A model generated the notes under the pieces. It saw only the letters and a program-made list of their open reading frames with translations. It made no database searches and was not told the DNA's origin. The translations under genes and the position numbers were made by a program. This document shows, in pieces, positions 46,232 to 60,052 of a stretch of 64,000 nucleotides of DNA. Every line of letters starts with the position of its first letter. Position 1 is the first letter of the stretch. Origin of the DNA: Begonia masoniana (Eukaryota; Streptophyta; Magnoliopsida; Cucurbitales; Begoniaceae); assembly GCA_022432975.1 (NCBI GenBank), contig CM039505.1, positions 22,327,338 through 22,391,337 of the forward strand, given 5' to 3'.

Positions 46232-48603
46232 TGTGACATCCCATAATTTCCCAAAATACTATTCCTAAAAATCTTGTGAAATTTAATTTTTCTTTATTCA
46301 TAACTCGTCTAGGACATTTAACCTTTTTTAGCGGAAGATAACTTGCGTGTGGAAACCTCGTATAAAGCTAAACTTAATTACAAATGCTAAAAACAATAGG
46401 ACAGGGGTTTCGGTCGACACCTATAACCATCGATCGACCCCTCATTGGCTCTGTCCGAGCTACTAAAGAAAACCGGTTGACACCTTGAGATCTCAGTCGA
46501 CACCTCATTAAGCGTAAATTTCCTCTATTTTCTAATTATATAGTAACCAGTCGACACCCATCTGCAGGGTCGACACCTGATTGGTCTCGGGTTGCAATAC
46601 CATTGAAACCCGGTCGACACTTGAAAGTCTCGGTCGACTCCCCATTAGGCTTAATACCTTCAAGGGTTGATGTTCAACGCTTTTGGGTTGACACCTCCAA
46701 CCAATTATTCACTAATCAGTCGACACTTCACCAAATCGGTTGACATTTCAAAGGCAAAATGTCATCCCTCTACGCCTAACACTTCACATTTTGCACACAC
46801 TTATCCACTTTTACTTATTCATCCTCAAATCACTTTCTTTCTTCCTTATACATCCCAATAACCTTACGCACATCATGATCCACACCTAAACTCTAAATTT
46901 TCTTTTTCCTTTATAAAACGAACAGCATAATCCTATATTTACCTCTAACCAGAATTTACCTAATCAACCACCATCCAGAAATTTCATAATCATAGAACCA
47001 TTTAACATCATTTCAAAATACCTTACGAGTTTTCCTACCTAACCTATACACATAGTAATATGCTCAAAATGCCTATTCATATACATACCCACTCAAAACA
47101 CTTGCGCCTACCCACGGGTCAATCACACTTCAACAGCCTCAAGCGCTCTACCACGGCCATCCTTCTTCAATGGCATCACTCGTCAGATCGAGGTACGAAA
47201 TCCTCACCTTGACCTACGTCACCTACACCAGAGAGACATCTATGAGCTAAAGGCTCAGTAAGTCATCGTAAATGTAAATGTATGCTGTGCATATGCAGTT
47301 CATAAAACATGCAGTCAATTCATTCATTTCGTTACAAAGCGGGATGTCACCGGGGGTTTACTCTCACCAGATGGAGATAACACATCCTAGGGTTGGATAG
47401 CCCTCTCCATCTACTGGGAGGAAAACATGCTCCTCCTCTCAAGACAGTCATGTCTGAATCCCACCCCGACATGACTATGATTACGTACATTCATATCTTT
47501 TCATTAGTCATTTTTTTTGTAAAATGTGTGCATAAACTCGTTTTCATGTCATTTTGAAAAGACGTGATACATGGACAGTTCATATTGCATAACATATCAA
47601 AGACAAAGAAAACAATCAATAGAGACATAAAAGACATTCTATAGCTTAAACATCCTAACTACCTATCTAAATTACACTAAACAATCTAAATCATCACCTC
47701 CTCAAAAACAGAATCGGCCAAGCAAATCATGAAGATTTACCTCGGGTCTTTAGCAAAGTCGAGCTTGAAAGTCTTTAGCTTCGCTTTTGCTAATCTCAAG
47801 TAACCTAAGAGGACATCAAAATCAAACACTTAAAACACATACAAGAATTTCTGGATTTACAATATAAATTTTTTGCCCAACTTCGAACACTTATAACTTT
47901 CTCGATATTTATCCGTTTTCAACGATCAAATATGTTTTGGAAACCTTAGAATGTCTACTTTCTAATGGAACAATCTATTTATCAAAAGAAAACCAATAAC
48001 TTGGCCGAATAATACAAGAACAGAACCTGTTCTATTTTTCATAACACTCAAACCCACTTCTAATTTTCACTTCTATTATGCACCATCTTCCATTACAATC
48101 TAAACCTAATCCTTAGAATGTCAGTTTAAACACATTTAACTCATCAAACAACCCATTTTTTTGAAGGAGAATTCGTAGGTGCTAGGGTTGTGAAACCCAC
48201 TCCAAATCAAACTATAAAAACTCAACTCTAAACTTCAAAATTTGCGTAATTTATAACCAATTATCAAACCAACCTTTAATCCTTGGCAAAAGATGAGCTG
48301 GGGCGTAGAAAGAACTTCAATGGAGGATAGAAAATGGCTGGTGCTTTCGTGGAGAAGAAGAAGAAGAAGAGAGAGAGGATTAATAGGTTTAAGTTTTGCC
48401 TTAATTATGTTTAACCCCCCTTATCTTTGCTTAATTCAATTTTCATCCACCCTTTTTCTCTTCTAACTATTTGAATCCATTTTTGTTACGTTCGTTAATT
48501 ACTCTTTCCTTCAAAATCTCATCCATAATTTACAATACATTAAATCATGTATTCGCACGAAATATTTTTATTTACACAATGTATGAAAGTTTCGGGTGTT
48601 ACA
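46232..48603 (-). mobile_element. Solo LTR L (minus)
   Basis: The LTR is 2372 bp, with plus-strand ends TGTGACATCCC and GGGTGTTACA and duplication ATGTA (46227-46231 and 48604-48608). GTCGACAC units lie at 46410-46750. The minus strand carries block 3 (47222 to a TGA at 47178-47176, 47 nt), while block 2 is longer and contains stops in the expected frame. No internal region is attached. Confidence 0.93.
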
Positions 48604-49920
48604 ATGTATGTATTTAATGTCATGGTGCTGTTTATAAATAACCCACATTGCAGTATTGCAGTGTCGGGTTTAAAACTCAAATGGAACAAAATCATGCATA
48701 TGGCACGCTACAGTGTGAGAGTTGTCTGCAACACAAGGATACTGCTTACGATTACACGTGCACCGACCTGTGATGCAACCCCTTCACAAAGGAAGTAGAG
48801 CTGCCACTAGTGCTAGACTTTGGGCAAAGCAATGCCCAATGGTCGTGGACATGGAACTTATTGATGAATGTATATTATGGGTTTGGCCTTCACCCATTTG
48901 TGAGCCCAACCCTATAGAAAGTTGAATATTTATCTCAAAATAAGTAACAATGTGGAGTGTTCCGGTGCTCTCATTACAATATTGTCTAATTTGGGTCGGA
49001 ATTTGAACGAATTTGTTCTTTGTGGTTAACCCAAAACGCATTGTACTAGGTAGAATTAGGAACTCTACTTATAAAGCACTCAATTTTCACTCTCCCAAGT
49101 GAAGTAGGATTGTGCACCCCCACTGGTATGGATTTTGCCCTTACAATCAATAAATTTTTTTGTTATTCTTGTCTTTACATGACATGTTACCACAAACAAG
49201 GTAAGAGGTTTCATTTATTACTGTTAATGACGTATGTCTATATATATATATTAGAAAAAACAATGACGTATATCTGACGTATCATATCTCATAGCGCACA
49301 CACGATTTCTCACATTTAACTTCTAGCGTACATATAGTTAGATATGGATTGGTTGCCTAAGCAAATCAACCAATGGATTACACTTGCTGACGAGTGAGCA
49401 ATGTCTACATGATACATAAAACATAGTTAAGGGAGATGTTCAGCAGTATTTCCCAATTAAAGTCATTAAATTTGATCAGAGGTATTCATTATATGTCTCA
49501 TGCACATGGTCATGGTTTTCCTTGTACGCCTGTAGGCACCTACATATGATTCTATGTGTGATCACAGTTTACCATATAAGCGCTAGCAGTATCTATTATG
49601 TAGCTATCGATATAAATGTTTTAAACATGAGGTCTCACTTAAGGTTCAACGAGCCTGTTCCATAGTAAAATGGTTTAGACCGAAATTCATACAAGGGTGG
49701 TAATAAAATTTTTGAATGATTCATTTGCACGTAATAATTAAGAACCACTTATTTTTAAAAAAAAATGGGCTAGTGGAAGCCAGGAGCCCGTCTAGCGTTG
49801 AGGTTGACTGTATATTATATTTTTCCATAGTATTTATTTCACTATCTTTCTGATGTTACCTATGTGGACTTTGACCTATGGAACGTTGGGTGTGACGGTA
49901 ATTGAATATTCTTAGCCACA
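48604..49920. other. unassigned intergenic sequence
   Basis: No supported gene. Short open frames near 48550-48925 have no recognisable motif. A (TA)n run lies near 49240. Confidence 0.4.
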
Positions 49921-50767
49921 AAGTCCTCCATTGTGAGGGGTGGTCTTACTCTCCCCCCAAGAGTCATTTCAGCCTTCCCATTTGTGTCTGAGCTTGGTTT
50001 CGATGTTACTAGAAATTAACGGTATTAGAGCACCAAGTCCTTGATTGTAACATTGGTTAGAACTAATAGTGAGATAATTGGACATAAGTCCTAGGGGTGG
50101 GCAAGACCGGACCGCGGACCGAGAACCGGACCGAACCGCAGGTGTTGGTCCAGTTTTGGGTGGTCCTTGACTGTTCTTGGTCTGGGACTGGTCCTCAAAG
50201 CAAAAATCCATGAGCAAAAATCCATGGGCAATGGTCCCCGTCCACGGTCCATAGTCCCGAAATTCCCGAAAGACCGGACTGGACCAAGAACCCATAGTTT
50301 TTATGTTATGATAGTTGATATATTTTAATATTGAATTTAGTTTATCTTATGAGATTTTATTTTAAGCATAGATTATTAGATTTTATAAAGTCCTCCATTG
50401 TGAGGGGTGGTCTTACTCTCCCCCCAAGAGTCATTTCAGCCTTCCCATTTGTGTCTGAGCTGGTTTCGATGTTACTAGAAATTAACGGTATTAGAGCACC
50501 AAGTCCTTGATGTAACATTGGTTAGAACTAATAGTGAGATAATTGGACATAAGTCCTAGGGGTGGGCAAGGACCGGACCGCGGACCGAGAACCGGACCGA
50601 ACCGCAGGTGTTGGTCCAGTTTTGGGTGGTCCTTGACTGTTCTTGGTCTGGGACTGGTCCTCAAAGCAAAAATCCATGGGCAATGGTCCGGTCCACGGTC
50701 CATAGTCCGAAATTCCCGAAAGACCGGACTGGACCAAGAACCCAATAGTTTTTATGTTATGATAGTT
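49921..50767. repeat. 467-bp-offset tandem duplication carrying the left half of a hAT element
   Basis: The 390-bp segment 49921-50314 recurs at 50388-50767 with a few small indels. Both copies contain the flank, the 8-bp ATAAGTCC and the left hAT terminus TAGGGGTGGGCA (50092 and 50557). Only the second copy continues to a right terminus. The duplication therefore followed the hAT insertion. Confidence 0.88.
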
Positions 50768-51066
50768 GGATGTTAGATTTAATTTGTTAGTTTAATATAC
50801 GTTACTTTCATTTTTTATTCTTTCGATTAAGAGTACAAGTAAAAATATGTATTCTGAGTTTATTGGAAAAATTGATATGCAATTTCAAAATTTTTTGTTT
50901 TTTTATTTTTATTTTTTAAAAATATTCAGTATTACAATGGGAGAAACCGGGACTGGACCGGGACCGGACCGAATTTTTTGGTCTGGTCCGGTCTGGTCCC
51001 GATCCTTGCACGGTCCGGTCCAATTTCAACTTAAGACCGGACCGGACCGGACCATGCCCACCCCTA
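50557..51066. mobile_element. non-autonomous hAT element (510 bp)
   Basis: Terminal inverted repeats TAGGGGTGGGCA (50557) and TGCCCACCCCTA (ends 51066) are flanked by a perfect 8-bp duplication ATAAGTCC (50549-50556 and 51067-51074). Eight-base duplications and these ends are typical of hAT elements. Inside both ends lie short-period GGACCGGACC repeats. No transposase frame is present. Confidence 0.92.
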
Positions 51067-51074
51067 ATAAGTCC

Positions 51075-54000
51075 ACTATGTATGAAAACTTCTGCACCGT
51101 CCCATGTTGGTTTTTTAAAGATAACCAAACAAAACACCAAGAAGGAATTCAAGGAACCGACAACCACTGCAAAATGCTACCCCTTGGCCAATCCATTGTG
51201 ACTTAACGAGGCACAGTAAAGACACAATAGTAGGCCTAGATAGAAACATCCAGTTAAACAACCCGTTTCTCAGAGAGTATTTGATTGCCCAGCACAAGAG
51301 TCAGTTTATAGCGGAAGACTTAAATATAGATTGAGTCATATTCTACACGAAATTGAATGTAAATAGTGATCACAAATTTATCAGGCTGTGCAACCAATAA
51401 TCTAAAGATATATTCTGCAAAAAATCAAGTATTATAGATCAAAACAAGGGGAGAATTAAAGAGAAAAATCTTCACCAAAGAAAATAAATAAATCTGCGAA
51501 GAGAAAAGTAAAAGAAACAAAGAGATATTCTTCAGCGAACAACTATTCCTAGCCTCCACAATCTTAAATTGGAAAAAAAGAAATGTCTTTTTGGGGTGAG
51601 CAACTAACTAAGTAGGAATCTTAAATTATACTTTAGTACATAAGAAAATTGATTTTTATCATTTTATATTAAAAACAATGAACTAGTGAAAAAAATACAA
51701 TTTATGGATTTATATTCAAAAATCAATTCTTTCCATTTCAAAATTAGGCTTTGAAAGCCATTGGTGGATTTAAAATCATAAAAATCCTTCTTACCATTTT
51801 AAAAGCAGGCTTCTCTAGCCATCGGTAAGACATGAAAACATTATTATATACTTAAGTAACTATAACTAAAATACGCCACCACTATTTTTTGTAGAAAATA
51901 TTTCTAGTGAAAATAAAGTCATTCACGAAATTTTGCACGTCGATTGCCAACAAGGTGCGTAAAATAATAACGACGATCCATAAATCTAGTCCATACATGA
52001 GACAGAAAGGATTGTCTGAAGACTAGACAAAACACATATCGATCGTAATAACAAAACATCCTGACAAAGTTTATGAATTCAAAAATCAAGGACATATCAT
52101 CATTATTCTATTATCCATTTTTGCAGTATGAACAAAATAACTTTCATGCAACAGAAGGTGTATAGAAACAGTCTCTGATTGCTCTGATTGTTTGGTCCCA
52201 ATGCAATTCAAAACAACCAGAGGTTCAATCAATAAGAAGGGGCTCAACACCACCAAAGCACCGGAAACTACGTCTGGCACATATATCTAACGAAATGACA
52301 TATCATACACGTGCAAAGTAAACTTATAAAACTAGCATACATATAGTATAAAAATTGAAATGTTGTTAGACAGTACATGTCAGGTTTTATATGTGATAAC
52401 TCACAAAATAAAGTTGTAGAAAACCATGATGCAATGTAGTTATCGAAAACAAGTAGCGAACTTCGAAACATCATCAGAACCTAAAGCAAAACCGACTTCA
52501 GAAATTCTCTTTCAAAGTTTTAATTTAGCTCATTAAATTAAACATGGCTATGGCGCTAACTTAATTAATTCAGCTTCAAAGTCTTCTGTTGAGAATTGAA
52601 ATTATCAATACGGGTCGTGCAACCTGACTCACCCTGAGACTCTTATGAAAAAGGATGCATGAGAAGCCTCTATCAAAGACATAAAACATAGCGGTGAAAG
52701 AAATGACAGTTTTCATCTCTTCGTCTTCTTCGGTTGCTGGTAAAACATTTGTAACATAGGATTCTTCATTTAGAAATTTCTCCCCATGTTCCATCTCAAA
52801 TGGCAGATGAAATTTCTCCACATGGATGGCATGCTCACTCCTCGGAGAGCCTTCTTAATTGTCTGTTTGTCGACCATCGGAACATTGCTACTTACACGAA
52901 GAATTGTTTAAACCCAACCAAATATAGAAATATTGGTTTTTGATCCCTAAACTATAAAAACAAAGAAATCTATAGAAATGGATTTCATTGTAACAATTAA
53001 AAATCAATATTTTTTAACAAACTAATTTATTAAAAATAATAAATAAAACATATTATATGAATGGATGTCAATGTGAGAACACTAAAGTTATAAGTAGGCT
53101 CTATATGCAAATACTATATGGTGTGTGAATGCATGACAATAATAAAACGATTTATATCAAGTATACACTTAATGAAATAATGACCGGGTCGATTTAGATA
53201 TTTCTAAAATTACAAGGTAAACCCATTAAAAAAATATGTGCTCGAAGGGGCATCCTCATCCGCTGTGCACTTTGGCATCCATGTTTATATTTTATTCAAC
53301 ATATATATTATACAATATATATATTAATATAAAATTTGCATAAATAACTAATGATTTTTCTATAAAATTCATAAAATATAATCTAAAATGCAACCATAAT
53401 ATTAATTAATATAAATGTATTTGATTTAATATAAAAATTTTTCTTTTCTAAAAGTTTTTTGGGCACATAATCCACAATAAGAACTACCAACTATTAGTCA
53501 CCATGAATGTCTTAGCGATACCTATGCGCAATATCAGCTTTTTAGTAATTGGAGGGTCTACTCATAATTTCATTCGAGATTGTTTAGTGTGAAACCTTGA
53601 CCCATCGATCCAATATTGGGTTTCTAGCAGCTCAATTGAAACAATGATAACTTGGCACAGAGGAAGTTCAAAGCAATGCACATAAGATGTAATGTTTGAG
53701 ACTTGAGAAGATGACGCCACATTAGAAGTGTTATGATGGAATGTAGCTTAAAATGCATGAATCCAATGTCAATGCAATAATGATGACAAATAGATATAAT
53801 CTAAAGGCAAATTATAAAGAATGATCAACGACTTTAAATTTTATTGAAATAAAATGCCTTAATCCATGAAGTATCTTCACCCCTGTGCTGGTGTAACTGC
53901 TATAACATTCATTTACAGATAAATGGAGCTCTCGCCATTTATTTTAAGCATGAAATGCTGCAACTACTCAAAAACCACACGATGAGTCCCAGGCTTTCGG

Positions 54001-54600
54001 CCATGCCGAGCCGAGAAAATGACACAACCATTGCCATCCAACCTCCACCACGACTTTACTGAATTAATGCTCAAACATATTCTCTTGATTCTTCCACATT
54101 TTATGCCTCTTTTATTCATCTAATCTCTCTATTTCTAGGCAATTACAAAGGCTTTTCTGGGTGAAGTCATAAGAAGGAAGGATAATAACAAGAACAACCG
54201 AAGCGAAAGATATAAACGTCCAGAAACAGGACGTGTACCATTTGCAGAAAGTCATGTCAAAGGTATTAGAATCTAAACTCTAATACAAAGCAGGTTGTAA
54301 TTGAAATTATTAAGCAGATCATCAACATAAATAAATTCGACGTGTACCGTGAAACTGGCTCTCAATCACTCAAACAAACATTCCCTCATGATACAGGTAC
54401 AAAAATATAATCAATTTGCTATTGTAATTAGAGTATGCTATCACTAAATTGCAAGGGAAAAGCTACCTTCGATGGCAAAAAGAACTCAAATTCTATGTAA
54501 TCAGAGTGACAATTTCCAAGAGTGTGGATTTCGAGTGCTGGTTTATCAATCTCACTCTTGCATACATTACATCTGAAAGAATTACATATGACGACACAAA
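51075..54600. other. AT-rich intergenic region, no supported gene
   Basis: Two small minus-strand frames (52821-52576 and 52280-52086) have fairly even codon use but no motif I recognise. They could be exons of an unknown gene or chance. AT-rich stretches dominate 52900-53450. Nothing else is supported. Confidence 0.35.
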
Positions 54601-54889
54601 AAGTAGAAACAAAATTTTTGTATGCCGTTTTTATTGCATATTATAGAAATAGTACATATCCACAAATCAGCACATGACCTCATTGGCAATGTTTACAGTG
54701 AAAACAATGGTCAGTCTGAAAAAAACAATGCTCTCAGACCACAACTTCTACAATATAGAACAGATGGTTTCTCTATATATCATCAATGTAAAGGCAATTG
54801 AATCGAGGAATACGAATGCTGAAAAAACAATTTTACAAATCATAACAAACAAGAATCTAAGTCGTGTACCAGAAAGTCAAAAGAATGGG

Positions 54890-56182
54890 CTAACCAGCAG
54901 CCTTCCTCCCAGAAGAATAATAATTGGTATACCATCTCACGAATTTCTTCAGCCCTGTTTGTAGATCAGTAGCTGGTTTGTAGCCAAGCTCCTTTCGAGC
55001 CAGACTGATATTTGCATGGGTAAACTGAACATCGCCATTTCTTGGCAACTTCATTATATTTCTTTTGGCCTTCACTTTCAAAAGCCTCTCCAAAATGCTC
55101 ACAAGATCAGAAACCGGTACTGGCGAAGTATTCCCCAAATTGAAAATGCGCAATTGAGCAGGCCCCTTCTTCTTTCCGCCACTGCCAGTGCTCTTCTCAG
55201 CTGTGTCCAAAGCTGCTACGCAACCCTTGACAATATCATCAATGTAGGTAAAATCACGGGCAACAGTGCCGTGGTTAGGACCTTCAAAGATTGAAATCGG
55301 ATTTCCCTCAAAATATCCTTAGTAAAGAAGAAATAGGCCATGTCTGGCCGTCCCCATGGTCCGTAAACAGTGAAAAACCGCAATCCAGTTAGAGAAAGTC
55401 CATATATATGATTATAAGTGTGTGCAATTTCTTCACCAGCCTTCTTAGTAGCAGCATATAGACTAGCAGGCTGATCAGTGCGATCCCGTTCCGAAAAGGG
55501 TACCTTAGTGTTAAGTCCATAAACCGAACTAGATGATGCCCAGACAATTGCAGGCTGAGGATTAACAGACTTGCATACCTCTAAAAGGCTAACAAAACCA
55601 GCAATATTACTATGCACGTAAGAGCTAGGATTTTCCATGGCGTACCTCACACCAGCCTGAGCAGCTAAATGCATCACATGAGTGAATGCCACAACATCGA
55701 AAAGCTTTCTTAGTAAAGCAGAATCATTGATATCTCCCTCCACAATGCATACTCCACTGCGCTCCAACAGCGCTTGACGGGCGCGTTTTAGAGATGGATC
55801 GTAGTAGTCGTTGAAATTGTCCGAGGCCAAGTACGCCATCTCCACGGCGCTTAAGCGCCGTAGAGACGTGTGTCCCCACAAAACCGGCCGCTCCGGTCAC
55901 CAGAACTGAGATCCCATTTTGAGAGCGAACTCGAGCGGAGGATCTGACCCGTTTTTCCCAGGCGGTTCCTCCCCAATTGTAGGTCCGGAGCGACCTACGG
56001 GACTGATCAGACGCTATCTGCGATGAAGACGGCGGACGGAAAAAGAAAATCAAGATTACACCCAAGAACACGAAGGACCAGAACGAAAGCTTAGCAATGA
56101 AGCTATGCCACCGGAGTCTATGAAGGGATTTTTCCATCTTGAATTTCCCTGGAGTTGATGGACTGCTATCCAGGTGAGACAT
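54890..56182 (-). CDS. GAE: UDP-glucuronate 4-epimerase, two frame breaks
   Basis: The enzyme converts UDP-glucuronate to UDP-galacturonate, the donor for pectin synthesis, as a type II membrane protein of the Golgi. I start it at the ATG at 56182 (MSHLD), 18 bases inside a longer open frame, because the family begins this way. It encodes about 430 residues: a membrane anchor at about 33-48, the Rossmann NAD motif GAAGFVG at 97-103, a catalytic Ser near 217-219, and Tyr242/Lys246 in YAATK. The C-terminus reads GLKKFVRWYTNYY and the stop is TAG at 54890-54892. It is intronless, as is usual for GAE. An extra base near 55821 and a missing base near 55307 break the frame. All catalytic residues remain, so these may be sequence errors rather than true pseudogenisation. 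A 61-nt 5'UTR intron (56252-56192) is possible. Confidence 0.92.
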
Positions 56183-56200
56183 TTGCTTCATCTGCAACAT

Positions 56201-57877
56201 TTACCCAGTAAAAATGCAGATTTTGAAGAAGTCCCGATTTGAATTTCCTCACCTTTTGCACGAAATGGAAGCGTAATTGATCGAATCAGATAATCGCCAA
56301 TGTAGATAACAGAAATTGATTTTGTTTGTCGTGTTGAAACCTTTCTTCACATTGTGATAGAAGAATCTTCTGGGTTCTTGGACGATTGATTTTGTGGTGC
56401 TGCCTTTCTATTATTATTATTTATTTTATTTTTTTGCAAATCTACACAGAGGGGAGAAAAGAGCGAGATTCTAATTCGCATTAGAGGGCGAAATTTCAAT
56501 AAACTTTGAACAGTAAAAGGAAAAAATAGGAAATTTAAGTCAGACTTCTCAATATTTCTGAGTGCGAAAAGTAGGACGCTAAAGATAAAGACGAACCAGA
56601 GCATTGGAGGGTTGAGAGTTCTGTTTATTCAAATTTTGTCCATTAAATTTTAGTAAGATTTCGTTGTGAAAGCTTTGAATTTAGAGTATCCCGTGTTCAT
56701 ATTTGCCTTAATTCATGGATTTAGCTTTCCTTTATTAGCATTTAATCTGGATTGTTGAAGATGATTACATTTTAATGCTAATCATAAAAAGCTATTAGCG
56801 CTAATTTGTGTTCTACTTCACTTACAGATGAGTCATTTTCACCTTTTTTTACACGACATTATTTTACTAACCTTAAAAGATTGTTTTTTTTTTTGGTTGC
56901 TGGCAGGATGGAATTCAACATATCTCATTTTGACGGTGTTAGATCAAGCAAATGTATGAATATTTTATTTTAATATATAAAATAAAGTTGATTTTTTTTA
57001 TTAATTTTATGCTATTATAACCATTTGCTTAATAAAACTTACAGAAAATTTCATAGTTATTTTTGCTGACTATATATTCAATGACAACAAAAATGAGTAT
57101 GTCTAACATAATATGATTAATAGGACTTATGATCTTAATTCAATGCATTTAGCAGACTCTTATTTCATATGAATTTATTATTTTATTTACTCGGTAAAAT
57201 TTTGTAAGAAGTACGTTACATAAACCTTATTATATCTTGAGAATAGATCAAATAAGTAGCTGAAACAGTTAAAACGATACAATGTAATTCATTACTTTCA
57301 ATTTTCTTGTTTATTAATTCAGTTACCTAATAATTAGTGTACAATTTATAAATATTATGAATTAATTATTCAATCGAGAACTAATAGTCGTTAATAATAA
57401 ATATATAATATGAGAGATTAATGAATGTTGCATCTAATTGTCAAGGCTCAATCTGCCCAAGTTGCATTTAGTCGATTCCTAAAATTAAAAGAAAGCGATT
57501 GCATGCTTAATCCTTACAATCTATCTAGAATGCGACACTAACTCGAGCTCACCAAATGTTTTGAAGTAGAAAATAACGTTCTCACAACAAAAACATCTAT
57601 TCTAGAAGTAAAGACTTGCAAAGATTAACCATGCAATAAACTAAAACTACAACTACCAACAAACTAGTATTTAGGAGCACAATAAAATAAATCATAGTAC
57701 CAACATCAATATTGTTAACTTAAAATATGTTTAAGTCTAACTATATTTTTTATGATTGTGATTAACGTGAAATATATAAATTGATGATTGTAAAAAATAA
57801 ATGATATTAATAATTGTAGTTAATTGGGAATGCCCTTTTAAAAAAGGTATTATGTTTTCTAACGTTTTTGATTAAGT
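56201..57877. other. 5' flank of GAE and AT-rich spacer
   Basis: The first few hundred bases presumably hold the GAE promoter and leader. The rest is AT-rich with no gene I can support. Confidence 0.4.
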
Positions 57878-58990
57878 GTTGTTAGTCAAGAATGGTGCAT
57901 GTTAACCAGATGTATAAGTCGTCTGCCAAAAAGAATATCGACTGCTGTCAAAGTAGATTTGAAAGTCATCCGCTAGATATATTAACCGGACAAAGCAAAG
58001 TCGACCGATGGTGGAACCAATTGAATATCGACCAATATACTAAAGCCAGAAGTCGTCCGTGGGAATTATGTTGACCGGATTTTGAAGTCTACCGAAATCA
58101 ATGACGACCAAAACCAAGAATGATTCTGCAACAATAAAGTCGAACGAATAAAGAAGTCGACCGAAAGTCCAATATGAGAATGCTCCGCGAGATCAATGTC
58201 GACCGAACAAAGATTTCGTCCGCTAGGATAACATCATCCGAATCAATAAGTCTTCCGCCGAAAGTAATATCGACCGCAGACCACAACGGCTAGCTTTCTA
58301 CGTACTGATTGTTCACAACGGTCATATTTTTAGTACGGAAACAAGGAGTCGTCCGAATGTGACGTAGATTACAGACACCAGTATTAATAGACGATTGAAG
58401 CTTGGGAGAAGATCTTCTTTTTTGGCCAACTTGAACAATTCTCTCTCAACTCTCACGAGCTTACACGACAATCTTTGTCTACATACTTCCAAGATCTTAA
58501 GTTTGTAATACTCTTCGATTCTCGACACCTCTCTATATCTAAACTTGAGATTTTGCTTTTTGAGATAGTGTAGTTTTGTGCTCTACAATTTTCAACCTTG
58601 TAAAAACTTGAAGGCAGTGGATTAACGCTCGTGAAGTTCAATCCAAAGTTGTAAGGTAGTAGATCGACGCCCGTGAAGTTCGATCAAGAAATCTCGTTAA
58701 GGAGAAGAAAATGATCTTCAAGGGGGAAACCTTGAAGTGTGGACGCAGGCAAGATTGGTCGAACTATGTAAAAATATCGGTCTCAATCTCTTTCTCTTAC
58801 TCTTACTTTTAAGTGTTTGTTATTAATTGCACAAAAAGTAAAAAAATAAGATAAAACTAATTTGTATTATTAAAAACGATTAGGTTAAGAAATTTCTAAT
58901 TCACTCCCCCCCCCCCCCCCCCCTCTCTTCCTTTTAGACAATCACGATCCTATAAATATCACAAGTCTTATTATATATAATACTTAAAGC
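57878..58990 (+). repeat. probable copia-type LTR remnant
   Basis: GTCGACCGA, GTCGTCCG and similar motifs recur about every 20-40 bp over 57920-58280. The segment then resembles the end of plant copia-like LTRs: paired GCTCGTGAAGTTC and GCCCGTGAAGTTC (about 58627 and 58668), GTGGACGCAGGCAAGATTGG, TCTC-rich sequence and AATTCACTC followed by 18 C residues (58906-58923). No termini, target duplication or coding region were defined. The assignment rests on remembered family style. Confidence 0.35.
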
Positions 58991-59842
58991 TAAACAAAAT
59001 ACATATATTGACCATACTAAATAATATACAAAAAAGTAAAACAAAATGCTTTAATCCTACGTTGTTTTAAGCCCAAAACCTCATATCAATTTATCTTTTA
59101 TGTACTTGAAAATAGGGAGGAACAGCCTAGTGAGTTTTTATGACAGCTAATAAGTTCAATGTCATTCTGACTATCTAGAAACATATGGCTTTATGTTTCC
59201 TTTAGGTTTGGTGTTTTTCTTAACTTATTTATCATAAGACTTACTATTGATCTTATACTATTCTTTTTCTTACACATGTCATTTACTTATGGGTTAGCAC
59301 TTAATTATACCTACACCCATTAGTCATTTTTATCTAATGTTTACTATCAAAGTTTATGATGAGTTGAGGGATCCCGTAGCACATCATTCTCCTGGGATTT
59401 GAAGAGGATTCCCGTCGCACATCATTCTCTTGGGATTTGAAGAGGATTTTACCTTAAATCCAAGGCTCCTTCCAATTTGAACTTTTTATGCCATCCTTGA
59501 AAATTAGTACACCACATGCAAGATAGTTCTCTTTCCTCTAATTGTTTGGGATAATTCCAAAAGAAATTCATGCTCAACTTGAGCCAATGGGGATTAAAGA
59601 ACAACAATAGTGTACATAAACCTTGGAGTTGCAATCGGTATTTAGGTTTCTTATAAATGATATACTCCTCTTAAAACACGTGCTAATCTTCCTCACAAAT
59701 GGCCTAGAGAAATATTCTTTCATAGCCTCATACACATTCTTTTCCAAATTTTAAAGTACAAGTATTTCGCCATGATCTTTTCTACTTAAAGAGTCTCAGG
59801 TACAACCGTTTGGCATCCATAACTTCCCACTTTTGAGTAAAT
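58991..59842. other. unassigned sequence
   Basis: A 56-bp direct repeat (CGCACATCATTCTC-type, near 59379 and 59415) is visible. The minus strand at about 59640-59450 has a short open frame with no recognised domain. Confidence 0.35.
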
Positions 59843-60052
59843 AAACATGAATAATATAATTATTGATTTCAACACAATTTTCATGTCTTCTAAATTAGAT
59901 GTCTTCCTCTTCATTGATTGAATACGACCACCCATTGGTTGTCACTAACTTAACTTCCACCAACACCACTAAACATGAATAATATAATTATTGATTTCAA
60001 CACAATTTTCATGTCTCCTAAATTAGATGTCTTCCTCTTCATTGATTGAATA
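59843..60052. repeat. 128-bp-offset direct duplication next to element M
   Basis: AAACATGAATAATATAATTA starts at 59843 and again at 59971. The two copies are nearly identical for about 80 bp. The second copy ends in GAATA (60048-60052), immediately before LTR M. Confidence 0.85.

Noticed and set aside
52086..52821. Possible two-exon minus-strand gene
   Set aside because: The two frames are short, have no recognisable domain, and no convincing splice sites link them. I kept the region as unassigned.
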